From Chryseobacterium sp. BLS98 (GTDB lineage Bacteria; Bacteroidota; Bacteroidia; Flavobacteriales; Weeksellaceae), in assembly GCF_001045445.1 (NCBI RefSeq), contig NZ_LFNF01000002.1, forward strand, positions 558,001-622,000: a stretch of 64,000 nucleotides of DNA, in the 5' to 3' direction. This document shows positions 35,992-44,075 of the stretch, piece after piece. A model generated the notes under the pieces. That model ran no database searches, was not told the DNA's origin, and saw only the letters and a program-made list of their open reading frames with translations. Numbering within the stretch: the first letter of the stretch is position 1; the number at the start of each line of letters is the position of its first letter. The position numbers and the translations under genes are program-made.

Positions 35992-36375
35992 TTATTCACT
36001 TCGTTTTACCGGCTCTAAATTTTCGTATTCTTCAGGGGTGAAAAGCCTGTAATGAACTTTAAATGTTTTGCCTAAAGGTGTTTCCAGGGAAAAACCTCCG
36101 GGACCGAAACCATCTGTAACATCGAGTGTAAAGTGAGAATATTTCCAGTATTCGAATAAATCGCGGTCGATCCAGAATTCATGTCCGTTAATGGTACCAA
36201 TCATAGCATCATTCATACGGGGGAAAAATCCACCTTTCTCGAAACATTGCGGCTGAGTGCCTTCGCAGCATCCTCCTGCCTGGTAAAACATCAGCGCTCC
36301 ATATTTATTTTCCAGTTCGAAAATAACATCCAGGGCTTTTTCTGTGGCCGATAGCCTTGATATTGTGGTTTCCAT
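35992..36375 (-). CDS. DUF779 protein of alcohol/aldehyde operon
   Basis: 127 residues, matching DUF779: ATEKALDVIFELENKYGALM (10-29), QAGGCCEGTQPQC (33-45, three Cys), WIDRDLFEYWKYSHFTLDVT. DUF779 genes are commonly found beside acetaldehyde dehydrogenases, as here (adhP and aldehyde dehydrogenase just upstream on the same strand). The Cys cluster may bind metal or react with aldehyde, but no activity is known to me. A hairpin at 36433-36461 lies between it and adhP. Confidence 0.85.
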   Translation of the reverse strand: METTISRLSATEKALDVIFELENKYGALMFYQAGGCCEGTQPQCFEKGGFFPRMNDAMIGTINGHEFWIDRDLFEYWKYSHFTLDVTDGFGPGGFSLETPLGKTFKVHYRLFTPEEYENLEPVKRSE

Positions 36376-36432
36376 TTTCTGTTCTTTTACATCAACAAGT
36401 TACTTCTAAGGTACGAAGATTTTTATTGTCTT

Positions 36433-36461
36433 TAAAAAAGCCCGGCAGGAATCCACCGGGC
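36433..36461 (-). terminator. terminator after adhP
   Basis: GCCCGG (36440-36445) pairs with CCGGGC (36456-36461) and is followed on the minus strand by TTTTTT. It may separate adhP from the DUF779 gene or reduce read-through. Confidence 0.7.
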
Positions 36462-36479
36462 ACATTAATCCATCATCAT

Positions 36480-37514
36480 TTAATTTGAGCCGGCAATATC
36501 CAGCACGATTCTACCATCAATCTGACCTTTTTTCATTTTATCAAAAACATCATTAATATCTTCAAGCTTTGCAGAGGTTACCGTTGCTTTTACCAGTCCT
36601 TCATTCGCAAAATCCAATGCTTCCTGAAGGTCTTTTCTTGTTCCGACGATAGAACCTCTCACCGTTATTCTTTTTAATACGGTTTCAAAAATCGGAAGTT
36701 CAAAAGATCCCGGAGGAAGACCGTTAAGAGCTATCGTCCCTTTTCTTCTGAGTACATCTATCCCCTGCTTGAATGCAATTGGAGATACTGCTGTAATTAA
36801 AGCGCCATGCATTCCGCCCACTTCTTTATGCAGATATTCCCCGGGATCTGTATTTTTCGCATTCACTACAAGGTCTGCGCCCAGTTTTTTTGCCAGTTCC
36901 AGTTTATCGTCCGCTACATCAATGGCTGCTACATGCATGCCCATTGCTTTGGCATACTGAACTGCAACATGTCCCAATCCACCGATTCCTGAAATAGCGA
37001 CCCATTCGCCGGGCTTTGTCTCGGTTTCTTTTAACCCTTTATAAACAGTTACTCCCGCACACAAAATAGGAGCGATTTCCAAGAAATTAACATTGGATTT
37101 TAAATGCCCTACATATCTTGAGTCTGCAATAACGTATTCCGCAAAACCGCCATCTACGCTATAACCTCCATTTTTCTGTGCTTCACACAGCGTTTCCCAG
37201 CCAGTGATACAGTAGTCACAACATCCGCAGGCACTGTATAACCATGGAACGCCTACCGCATCTCCTTCTTTAACATACGCTTCAGGGCCACATGCCACGA
37301 CAATACCTACTCCTTCATGGCCGGGAATCAGGGGCATTTTGGGCTTTGCAGGCCAGTCGCCATCTACAGCATGGAGATCTGTATGACACACACCACAGGC
37401 AATAACTTTGACGAGTACCTCATACCTTCCGGGTTCTCTTACCGGAACTTCTTCTATTTTCAGTGGTTGTCCGTAGCCTTGAACTACAGCAGCTTTCATC
37501 GTTTTTGGGATCAT
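36480..37514 (-). CDS. adhP: zinc-dependent alcohol dehydrogenase
   Basis: 344 residues, medium-chain dehydrogenase. Catalytic zinc ligands Cys43 and His66 ([24 protein letters not shown]); structural zinc cysteines in [18 protein letters not shown] (Cys96, 99, 102 and 110). The NAD site is [19 protein letters not shown] (near 173-191). The sequence is close to AdhP, which interconverts ethanol and acetaldehyde with NAD(H). With the aldehyde dehydrogenase and DUF779 it forms an alcohol/aldehyde oxidation cluster. ATG 37514 is used; Met6 is an alternative. Confidence 0.9.
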   Translation of the reverse strand: MIPKTMKAAVVQGYGQPLKIEEVPVREPGRYEVLVKVIACGVCHTDLHAVDGDWPAKPKMPLIPGHEGVGIVVACGPEAYVKEGDAVGVPWLYSACGCCDYCITGWETLCEAQKNGGYSVDGGFAEYVIADSRYVGHLKSNVNFLEIAPILCAGVTVYKGLKETETKPGEWVAISGIGGLGHVAVQYAKAMGMHVAAIDVADDKLELAKKLGADLVVNAKNTDPGEYLHKEVGGMHGALITAVSPIAFKQGIDVLRRKGTIALNGLPPGSFELPIFETVLKRITVRGSIVGTRKDLQEALDFANEGLVKATVTSAKLEDINDVFDKMKKGQIDGRIVLDIAGSN

Positions 37515-37550
37515 ATGATTTGAGTTTAGTTTTTATTAGTTAGATGATAA

Positions 37551-37722
37551 ATGGTGAATGGTGAATCGTTAATTTTACTACCAGTCTATTATTGAGTATT
37601 GACTTGCAAAGCAAATTGACTCTTCACATTAAAATATATTGTGAATGGTCAATAGTGAATTGGAAACTTTACTGTCAGTCTGCCATTGACCATTGACTTG
37701 CGTAGCAAAATTGACTTTTCAC
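37551..37722. repeat. two tandem units of a GTGAATGGTCAATAGTGAAT-type repeat
   Basis: Unit A (37551-37629) and unit B (37641-37722) share GTGAATGGT at the left, ACCAGTCT/GTCAGTCT inside, and GACTTGCAAAGCAAATTGAC (B: GACTTGCGTAGCAAAATTGA) before a right TTCAC end. The ends of each unit are inverted repeats. Single or partial copies occur at 29196-29219, 31671-31748 and 52362-52401. Confidence 0.7.
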
Positions 37723-37799
37723 GTTCATAACCATTAACCTCTTAAGGATAACAGATTTCCTGCTTACCTGAAATATTTCAGATAAGGAATACGATTTTT

Positions 37800-37927
37800 C
37801 GCGTGAGGGATGGGAAGGGCGGCGAGGAACGAGCCGGTGCGGAATGAAATGGAGCACCGAAACGAAGTGAAGCCCTGGAAAAGCCCGACCGTTTTGCCCC
37901 GGCAGAGCCGGGGCAAACGGGCACGCC
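37800..37927. ncRNA. GC-rich structured intergenic element
   Basis: A 128-bp block, far richer in GC than its surroundings, between the aldehyde dehydrogenase stop (37941) and adhP. GCGTG (37801-37805) pairs with CACGC (37922-37926) and closes the element; GGTGC pairs with GCACC near 37836-37858; GTTTTGCCCCGGC (37891-37903) pairs with GCCGGGGCAAAC (37907-37918). AGGGATGG, CGAAACGAAGTGAAG and AGCCCGACC are words I recall from structured intergenic elements of flavobacteria, perhaps the Flavo-1 motif. Whether it is transcribed, and from which strand, is open. Confidence 0.5.
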
Positions 37928-37940
37928 CTAATATTTAAAA

Positions 37941-39470
37941 TTAAAAGAAACCTAATTTGTTTTTGTTGTAGGAGATCAGCATGTTTTTGGTCTGACGGTA
38001 ATGATCCAGCATCATTTTATGGTTCTCTCTACCGATTCCCGACTGTTTATACCCTCCGAAAGGTGCTCCTGCAGGATAGGAATGGTATTGGTTTACCCAG
38101 ACTCTTCCAGCCTGAATCTGACGAGGAATATTGTACAACTGATGAGCATCCCTGGTCCATACACCTGCTCCAAGACCATAGATCGTATCGTTGGCAATTT
38201 TTACAGCTTCATCTTCATCTTTGAAAGTTGTAAAGGCCAGTACGGGCCCGAAGATCTCTTCCTGGAAGATTCTCATTCTGTTGTTACCTTTGAAAATAGT
38301 CGGCTGGATATAGAAACCATCCTCTAAGTCTTCGCCCACGTTATTTACGTCACCACCCACAAGAACTTCCGCTCCTTCTTCTTTTCCTAACTGAATGTAA
38401 GACAATATTTTATCTTTCTGAATCTGTGAAGCCTGAGCACCCATCATGACAGTCTTGTCAAGTGGGTTTCCTACTTTGATAGCCTTTACCCTTTCGATCA
38501 CTTTGGCGATGAACTCGTCTGCAATATCTTCCTGAACCAGCAGTCTGGAAGGACATGTACAGATCTCTCCCTGGTTAAGGGCAAAAAGGACTGCTCCTTC
38601 AATAGCTTTATCCAGAAATTCATCGTCTGCATCCATTACTGAACTGAAGAAAACATTTGGAGATTTCCCGCCCAGTTCAAGGGTAACGGGAATGATATTT
38701 TCTGTTGCATACTGCATTACAAGACGTCCTGTAGCTGTAGAACCCGTGAATGCAGCTTTTGACACTTTAGGGTTAGTTACTAAAGCTCTTCCCAATTCTG
38801 CTCCGAAACCGTTGACAATATTAATAACACCGGCAGGCAAAAGATCACCGATGATTTCCATTAAAACCATGATGGAAACGGGAGTGCTTTCTGCAGGCTT
38901 TAATACAACACAGTTTCCTGCAGCCAGGGCCGGAGCTAACTTCCATATTGCCATCAATATTGGAAAGTTCCAGGGAATAATCTGTGCAATTACACCCAAT
39001 GGTTCGTGAACAATCAGGGAAACCGTGTCTTTATCTAATTCATTGTGAGAACCTTCTTCTGAACGGATTACGGAAGCAAAATACCTGAAATGGTCTATTG
39101 CTAGAGGTAAATCTGCCGCTAATGTTTCCCTTACCGCCTTTCCGTTGTCTATGGTTTCAACAATGGCAAGATATTCAAGATTCTGCTCTATCCTATCTGC
39201 TATTTTATTGAGTATAATACTTCTTTCTGTAGATGAAGTATTTTTCCAGGTTTGAAATGCTTTGTCCGCTGCATTTACAGCCAGTTCCAGATCTTCTTTG
39301 GAGGAATGGGCTACCTGGGTGAAATTTTTACCGTTTACCGGGGAAACTACATTGAAGTACTGTCCGTTAACAGGAGGTGTAAATTTCCCATCAATATAAT
39401 TATCGTATTTGTTTTTGAATTCAGGCCACTGGAAAGCGGTCTCTGATTTCGGTTCTGTCATAGTGCTCAT
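37941..39470 (-). CDS. NAD-dependent aldehyde dehydrogenase (acetaldehyde type)
   Basis: 509 residues. Catalytic Cys in LNQGEICTCPSRLLV (near 305-319), general base Glu in TLELGGKSPNVFFS (near 267-280), NAD motif FTGSTATGRL, and QIIPWNFPILMAIWKLAPAL. This is the ExaC/AldB group that oxidises acetaldehyde and similar aldehydes to acids. The C-terminus (MLISYNKNKLGFF) is family-typical. It is the first gene of the cluster with adhP and DUF779, divergent from an AraC regulator. A GC-rich structured element follows its stop. Confidence 0.92.
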   Translation of the reverse strand: MSTMTEPKSETAFQWPEFKNKYDNYIDGKFTPPVNGQYFNVVSPVNGKNFTQVAHSSKEDLELAVNAADKAFQTWKNTSSTERSIILNKIADRIEQNLEYLAIVETIDNGKAVRETLAADLPLAIDHFRYFASVIRSEEGSHNELDKDTVSLIVHEPLGVIAQIIPWNFPILMAIWKLAPALAAGNCVVLKPAESTPVSIMVLMEIIGDLLPAGVINIVNGFGAELGRALVTNPKVSKAAFTGSTATGRLVMQYATENIIPVTLELGGKSPNVFFSSVMDADDEFLDKAIEGAVLFALNQGEICTCPSRLLVQEDIADEFIAKVIERVKAIKVGNPLDKTVMMGAQASQIQKDKILSYIQLGKEEGAEVLVGGDVNNVGEDLEDGFYIQPTIFKGNNRMRIFQEEIFGPVLAFTTFKDEDEAVKIANDTIYGLGAGVWTRDAHQLYNIPRQIQAGRVWVNQYHSYPAGAPFGGYKQSGIGRENHKMMLDHYRQTKNMLISYNKNKLGFF

Positions 39471-39612
39471 ATTAGTATCATTTTATTTTTTCGTAATGCC
39501 AAATTACATTTACTCATGAAAAAGTGATAGCACAATCGTATAAAAAAACATCAAAATAGTGCAGATGTTCAACTTTATAATTTTATTAACAACACTGAAG
39601 AGTTAAAATTTA

Positions 39613-39620
39613 TATATTTG
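39613..39620 (+). promoter_or_regulatory. -7 element upstream of AraC regulator
   Basis: TATATTTG matches TAnnTTTG, 29 bp before the ATG at 39650. The -33 half is not evident. Confidence 0.4.
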
Positions 39621-39649
39621 AGTGATTGGGTTTTGTAAAATGTTTAGAA

Positions 39650-40582
39650 ATGAATAACAATAATAAATTTTTATTAAATACTCCCGAATTAAAGAAGGAG
39701 AGCCAGTTATTGAACATGGTTGAAAACCAGACAAAATTCAATCTAAACAACTGTGAATTTAGTATTTACGAAACCCACAAGGCTGCTTTCGGGGTTAAAC
39801 TTCATTTTGAAAACATTGCTTTTACCGCTATGCTGAGAGGTAAGAAACATATGAAGCTGGATAATAAAACAAACTATTTCGATTATTTTCCGGGAGAAAG
39901 TATTCTTGTTGCCCCCGGTGAAACTATGGTGATCGATTTTCCTGAAGCAGATCTGGCGCCCACCCAATGCATTTCTTTAAGCCTTAATCCTGAGTTTATA
40001 GAAAATTCTCTTAATTATTTAAATTACAGTCTTCCTAAAGCAGATGAAACTTCACAGTGGAATATCCAGCTGGATGAATTTTTTCTGTTTAACAATCAAT
40101 CCTTAGCTTCTGCTACCAATAACATTATGAGAATTGCCATGGATGACAATTCCCAGAAGGATATCATGGCAGATTTCGCATTGAAAGAACTGTTAATCAG
40201 ATTAATGCAAACCCAAGCCAGAAGCATGGTGGAAAAGAATATTGCCAAAAATAAATCAAGGATAGGTTTTGCCGTAGACTATATCAGGAAAAACCTTCAT
40301 CAGAAGCTGTCTATTGACAGTATTGCCAAACTGGCTTATGTAAGCAAATCGAACTTTTTTAAAATGTTTAAAGATGAGCTGGGAACGTCTCCCAATGATT
40401 TTATCCTGCAGGAAAGAATCAACAGGGCTAAAGAATTATTGGCCGGACAGATCAGCATAAAGGAAACTGCTTACCAGACAGGATTTTCGGATACCAATTA
40501 TTTTACGCGTGTATTTAAGCAGCTTGTAGGGGTTACGCCGAAGAGTTATCAAATCTCAGCTGTATTTTCCGAAAGGTATTAG
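39650..40582 (+). CDS. AraC family regulator of alcohol/aldehyde cluster
   Basis: 310 residues from ATG 39650 (MNNNNKFLLNTPELKKESQL); a TTG eight codons earlier is less likely. The N-terminal part (about 30-160) is an AraC-type ligand domain (YFPGESILVAPGETMVIDF). The C-terminal part (about 210-305) has both helix-turn-helices: LSIDSIAKLAYVSKSNFFKM and ISIKETAYQTGFSDTNYFTR, then VTPKSYQ. Divergent from the aldehyde dehydrogenase gene (179 bp apart), it is the likely activator of that cluster in response to alcohol or aldehyde; this is inferred from position. Confidence 0.88.
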   Translation: MNNNNKFLLNTPELKKESQLLNMVENQTKFNLNNCEFSIYETHKAAFGVKLHFENIAFTAMLRGKKHMKLDNKTNYFDYFPGESILVAPGETMVIDFPEADLAPTQCISLSLNPEFIENSLNYLNYSLPKADETSQWNIQLDEFFLFNNQSLASATNNIMRIAMDDNSQKDIMADFALKELLIRLMQTQARSMVEKNIAKNKSRIGFAVDYIRKNLHQKLSIDSIAKLAYVSKSNFFKMFKDELGTSPNDFILQERINRAKELLAGQISIKETAYQTGFSDTNYFTRVFKQLVGVTPKSYQISAVFSERY

Positions 40583-40585
40583 AAA

Positions 40586-40620
40586 TAAAAAAAGCATTCC
40601 TAAAAATGAAATGCTTTTAT
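40586..40620. terminator. bidirectional terminator between AraC gene and mvaS
   Basis: AAAAGCATT and AATGCTTTT pair, with A and T runs outside, between the two convergent genes. Confidence 0.8.
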
Positions 40621-40635
40621 GTTCAGCTAATAAGC

Positions 40636-41964
40636 CTAATCCTTATAATCATAATATCTCGCTCCCTTCAACACAGAATTTTCATATTCTACTGATTTTA
40701 ATCCGAAACCTTTGTAGTTTTCATTAACAGAATTCTCAAGCTGTTTTCTGTGCAGTTTTTCGTAGCTTTCAAAATCAATGGCAGTTCGGTTTTTCAGGTT
40801 TTCAAACAAGTTCCATTTGGATGCTGCAGTTTTCCAGTTCTTTGAGATTTTTCCGGCAAAAACTTTGGATTTCGAGCCGCTTCCATATCCTAAAAAGCCA
40901 ATCTCAGTACCAGCCAGTTCTTCTCCTTCATCAAATGAAACCTGTATAGCCGAAAGAAGTGCCATAAAGATGGAAGCCGTATACATATTCCCTATTTCAG
41001 AAGATGCACGTTGTGATCTTTCAATCTTCTCATTAATAAAATTCAGATAGTCTTCAGATTTTGCAACAGCCTTCTGCTCGTCCGGAGTTCCATAAGAAAG
41101 CCCGTTTTCAATGCTGTAAATTTCAGTGAATACCCTTTTACCGTGAAATGCATATGGCAAATGAAAAATAAGGTACCTCCAGGCTTCATAAGGCTTATCT
41201 TTTCCTGTAATTTCCTTATAATGCTGATAAGCCTCCCTGATTCTGTCCTGATAACACTGGTTTGAGTACTGCCCGTCAAAAACAGGCTCATCCGTAAAAA
41301 TTTCAATTTTATCCGGGAAAGTTTCCGGTGCAGAACTTAAGTCTTTTTTATCATAATGCCTTCTCGGCTTAAAGAAGTCAAAAACACTTTCAGTAGCAAC
41401 TCCCCAGTTGTTTTCAATTTCCAGAAGATCGGGTTTTGATGAAACCAGCAAAGCAACTGCACCGCCACCCTGTGTATATTCTCCGGAAGAAGCCAGTTCG
41501 TATTTAGCATAATCGCTGGCGATAACCACTGCTTTTTTGTCCGGGTTTACTCTCACAAAGTCTAATGAATTGTGTAAAGCATCTACTGCCCCGATGCAGG
41601 CGAAAGTCATATCTACCACATCACAGTTTTTGAAGCATCTCTCGCCAAATTCCTTTTCAAGTACTTTTTCCACCATCTGCATGGCATACGAAGCTGTAGG
41701 TTTTGCCGCATCCAGAGCACTTTCTGTTCCCAGGTAAATCCTGGCTATATTTTTGGGATTGAGATCATGATCTTTGATCAGTTTTAATAAAGCTTCTGCT
41801 GCAAATGTTGCCGCATCTTCATGTACATCGGGAAACCCCATTTTATGCAATCCTAATCCTTTTTCCAGTTTTGCGGGTTCAATTCCTCTTTTCTCCGCCA
41901 GATCTTTGATTTCCAAATACAAAGACGGCACATAATAGCCCGCTGCCTCAATTCCAAAAGTCAT
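40636..41964 (-). CDS. mvaS: hydroxymethylglutaryl-CoA synthase
   Basis: 442 residues. Thiolase-fold enzyme with the HMG-CoA synthase triad: Glu81 (LGTESALDAAKPT), nucleophile Cys123 (DMTFACIGAVDAL) and the His of IFHLPYAFHGKRVF. GYGSGSKSKVF near the C-terminus is typical. It joins acetyl-CoA and acetoacetyl-CoA to HMG-CoA at the start of the mevalonate pathway, which flavobacteria use for isoprenoids. It stands alone here; no other mevalonate gene is in the window. Confidence 0.92.
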   Translation of the reverse strand: MTFGIEAAGYYVPSLYLEIKDLAEKRGIEPAKLEKGLGLHKMGFPDVHEDAATFAAEALLKLIKDHDLNPKNIARIYLGTESALDAAKPTASYAMQMVEKVLEKEFGERCFKNCDVVDMTFACIGAVDALHNSLDFVRVNPDKKAVVIASDYAKYELASSGEYTQGGGAVALLVSSKPDLLEIENNWGVATESVFDFFKPRRHYDKKDLSSAPETFPDKIEIFTDEPVFDGQYSNQCYQDRIREAYQHYKEITGKDKPYEAWRYLIFHLPYAFHGKRVFTEIYSIENGLSYGTPDEQKAVAKSEDYLNFINEKIERSQRASSEIGNMYTASIFMALLSAIQVSFDEGEELAGTEIGFLGYGSGSKSKVFAGKISKNWKTAASKWNLFENLKNRTAIDFESYEKLHRKQLENSVNENYKGFGLKSVEYENSVLKGARYYDYKD

Positions 41965-42266
41965 TTATTCTAAATTTTTATACGAATTTATAAAATGATG
42001 TTTGAATAATCCCTCAATCCTCAGGCATAATTTCTATTTTAAATACAAAAATCATAAAAAAGAGGTTGGCTCAAAAGTTAAATAATTTACTTTTGAGACA
42101 ACCTCATCAAATTTTTGTTTAAATCTATACGAATTTAGATATTTTTCTTTGACAATATAACTTTGTTGATAATCAATTGAGTTAAACATTGTAATTTAGT
42201 CCATGATAAATTTGTTTTCCAACACTTTATACAAAATCGAATCTTTATTCTCTAATAGGTTTAAAA
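41965..42266. other. 302-bp intergenic region with hairpin
   Basis: Between mvaS (minus) and an AraC gene (plus). Apart from the hairpin at 42062-42105 it is AT-rich, and I see no ORF or clear promoter. Confidence 0.5.
42062..42105. repeat. GAGGTTGnCTCAAAAGT inverted repeat hairpin
   Basis: Arms 42062-42078 and 42089-42105 are reverse complements with one mismatch around a 10-base AT loop. It lies between two divergent genes, so it is not a normal terminator for either. It may be a transcription barrier, or the trace of a mobile element. Confidence 0.7.
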
Positions 42267-43058
42267 ATGATTGAAATAAAAAAATATTCTAATCAGGCGG
42301 GGCATCCTGAGCCAAGACGGGTCATCAGATACACTTTATTCTGGTGTGATAACGGAAGTGCTGAAATCCTGGTTGACGAAAATATCTTTATTCTGAAAAC
42401 CGGACAAACTATCACCATTACTTCCGGACAGTTTCATCAATTAAAATCTGTGGATGGAGAACTTACTGCACTGGAATTTACGCTTGACTTTTTCTGTAAA
42501 AGTGACAGTGATATTGAACTTATTTTTCACAACGGACTTTTTTGCCATTTCGGAATGAATGAAATGATCACCATACAACATCCTGCCTTTTTCACTGAAA
42601 CATTGAACACCATTGAAAAAGAAATTCTGGAGCAGCCTTATCAATATCTGATCTCTACGCATTCTCTGGTGGAGTTGCTGTTGGTAGAAATCAACCGCAG
42701 TAAAATTGCCAACGGTGATGAAATCTGGAAACCGGATGCTTTATTCTTAAAGTTCCTGGAAAGTATCAGAAACAATTTTGAAAATAATTATCAGGTATCT
42801 CATTTTGCTGATCTCCTTGGAACCACTGAAGCCAAACTGAATGAGATTTCAAAACTTCATACCAGCAAAACTGCTCAGAATGTCATCTACAGCCTTATTA
42901 TTTCCGAGGCAAAGAGACTTTTGCTCTATGAAAAACTAACGGTAAAGGAAATCGCTTATCTGCTTGGCTTCAATGATCCTTTCTACTTTTCGAATTTCTT
43001 TAAAAAACATACTTCCCATTCTCCAAAAGATTACCAGAAGGCGGTAAAAGAGATGTAG
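42267..43058 (+). CDS. AraC family transcriptional regulator
   Basis: 263 residues. N-terminal cupin-like sensing domain (about 15-95: RYTLFWCDNGSAEILVDENI, TGQTITITSGQFHQLKSVDG). C-terminal AraC DNA-binding domain: YQVSHFADLLGTTEAKLNEI and LTVKEIAYLLGFNDPFYFSN, then SHSPKDYQKAVKEM. The DoxX and cupin genes follow on the same strand (154 bp away) and may be its targets. Confidence 0.87.
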   Translation: MIEIKKYSNQAGHPEPRRVIRYTLFWCDNGSAEILVDENIFILKTGQTITITSGQFHQLKSVDGELTALEFTLDFFCKSDSDIELIFHNGLFCHFGMNEMITIQHPAFFTETLNTIEKEILEQPYQYLISTHSLVELLLVEINRSKIANGDEIWKPDALFLKFLESIRNNFENNYQVSHFADLLGTTEAKLNEISKLHTSKTAQNVIYSLIISEAKRLLLYEKLTVKEIAYLLGFNDPFYFSNFFKKHTSHSPKDYQKAVKEM

Positions 43059-43212
43059 TTTTTTCGCTTGAGTAAAAGAAGCTCATAACTTTCGGATTCC
43101 TATTCTTCTTTCAGCATTTAAATATTACATGCTTTTTCCGGAATTGTCTATTCTTTAGGCAACGGTTTTCGCTGAACTTTGTACCTGTAATTAAGCTCTA
43201 AAAAATTATAGT

Positions 43213-43632
43213 ATGAAAACTCAACAGGACACCGCCGTTTTTTTATTAAGGATAGCTTTGGCATCAGGATTTTTATCTGCTGTAGCCAGCAGGCTGAATC
43301 TTTGGGGAGCTCAATCTTCAGGCTGGAAAAAATTTGTTCATTACACTTCTGAAACCAATTCATTTTTGCCTCAGTCATGGGCCTCTGTTATAGCAGTATT
43401 GTCTACTGCTTCTGAATTATCAATTGGCATTTTGCTTCTTGTAGGTTATCAGGTAAAAGGAACAGCAAAGTGCGCCTCTATTCTCACTTTATTATTTGCG
43501 GTTGCGATGGGTATTTCTTTTGGCATTAAAGAGCCTTTGGATTATTCTGTCTTCGCATTCAGTGCCGGAGCATTTCTCCTGAGTACTTTCTCCCGCTATG
43601 AATGGAGTTTAGACCAATTTCTACATCAATAA
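43213..43632 (+). CDS. DoxX-like membrane protein
   Basis: 139 residues with four membrane helices: about 8-27 (AVFLLRIALASGFLSAVASR), 55-78 (QSWASVIAVLSTASELSIGI), 84-102 (GTAKCASILTLLFAVAMGIS) and 110-130. The pattern LLRIALASGFLSA at the start and ELSIGILLLVGY in the middle is that of DoxX/DoxD-related proteins. Function is poorly known in this group; some act with redox partners. The cupin gene starts 18 bp downstream, so the two are cotranscribed. Confidence 0.78.
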   Translation: MKTQQDTAVFLLRIALASGFLSAVASRLNLWGAQSSGWKKFVHYTSETNSFLPQSWASVIAVLSTASELSIGILLLVGYQVKGTAKCASILTLLFAVAMGISFGIKEPLDYSVFAFSAGAFLLSTFSRYEWSLDQFLHQ

Positions 43633-43650
43633 CAGTTAAATTTATACATC

Positions 43651-44004
43651 ATGAACACCAACATCTACGATTACATCGTAAAAACGGAACAGAAAGAATG
43701 GCAACCTTTAATTGAAAAAGGAATTCATTATGAAGGTATTTTTGTGAAATCTTTAAAATTTGATCCGGAGAAAAACCGTTCTACCAGCATTCTTTTAAAA
43801 TTTGATCCGGGAGCCAGTTATCCTTATCACAATCATCCTGCCGGAGAGGAACTATTGATCATGGAAGGGGATGCAACTATTGCAGGAGCCCAGCTAGAAA
43901 AGGGAGATTATCTGTATACTCCTCCTGATTTTAAACATTCTGTGAAATCTGAAAAGGGATGTACAATTCTTTTTATTGTGCCGGAAGAAGTAGAGATTCT
44001 TTAA
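43651..44004 (+). CDS. cupin domain protein, ChrR-like
   Basis: 117 residues, one cupin barrel. Motif 1 is PYHNHPAGEELLIMEG (57-72) with His59, His61 and Glu65 or Glu66 as metal ligands; motif 2 is PPDFKHSV with a further His. The spacing fits ChrR-like cupins, often anti-sigma or dioxygenase-like metal proteins. It may bind Zn or Fe. With DoxX and the AraC gene it could be part of a small stress response; this is inferred only from neighbourhood. Confidence 0.82.
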   Translation: MNTNIYDYIVKTEQKEWQPLIEKGIHYEGIFVKSLKFDPEKNRSTSILLKFDPGASYPYHNHPAGEELLIMEGDATIAGAQLEKGDYLYTPPDFKHSVKSEKGCTILFIVPEEVEIL

Positions 44005-44015
44005 GCTTATAAACG

Positions 44016-44050
44016 TAAAAAGGCTGCCCTTTTTGAGGCAGCCTTATTTA
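44016..44050. terminator. terminator between cupin gene and aminopeptidase
   Basis: AAGGCTGCC pairs with GGCAGCCTT, with A and T runs outside; it serves both convergent genes. Confidence 0.82.
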
Positions 44051-44075
44051 TATTCCTGTAATTTTAAGATCTTGT

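Noticed and set aside
37551-37722. CRISPR array
   Set aside because: Only two imperfect about 80-bp units without regular spacers and no cas genes in the window.
37675-37857. 60-codon open frame on the minus strand in the GC-rich element
   Set aside because: Overlaps repeat and structured element sequence, Arg/Ser/Pro-rich, no likeness to a protein family.
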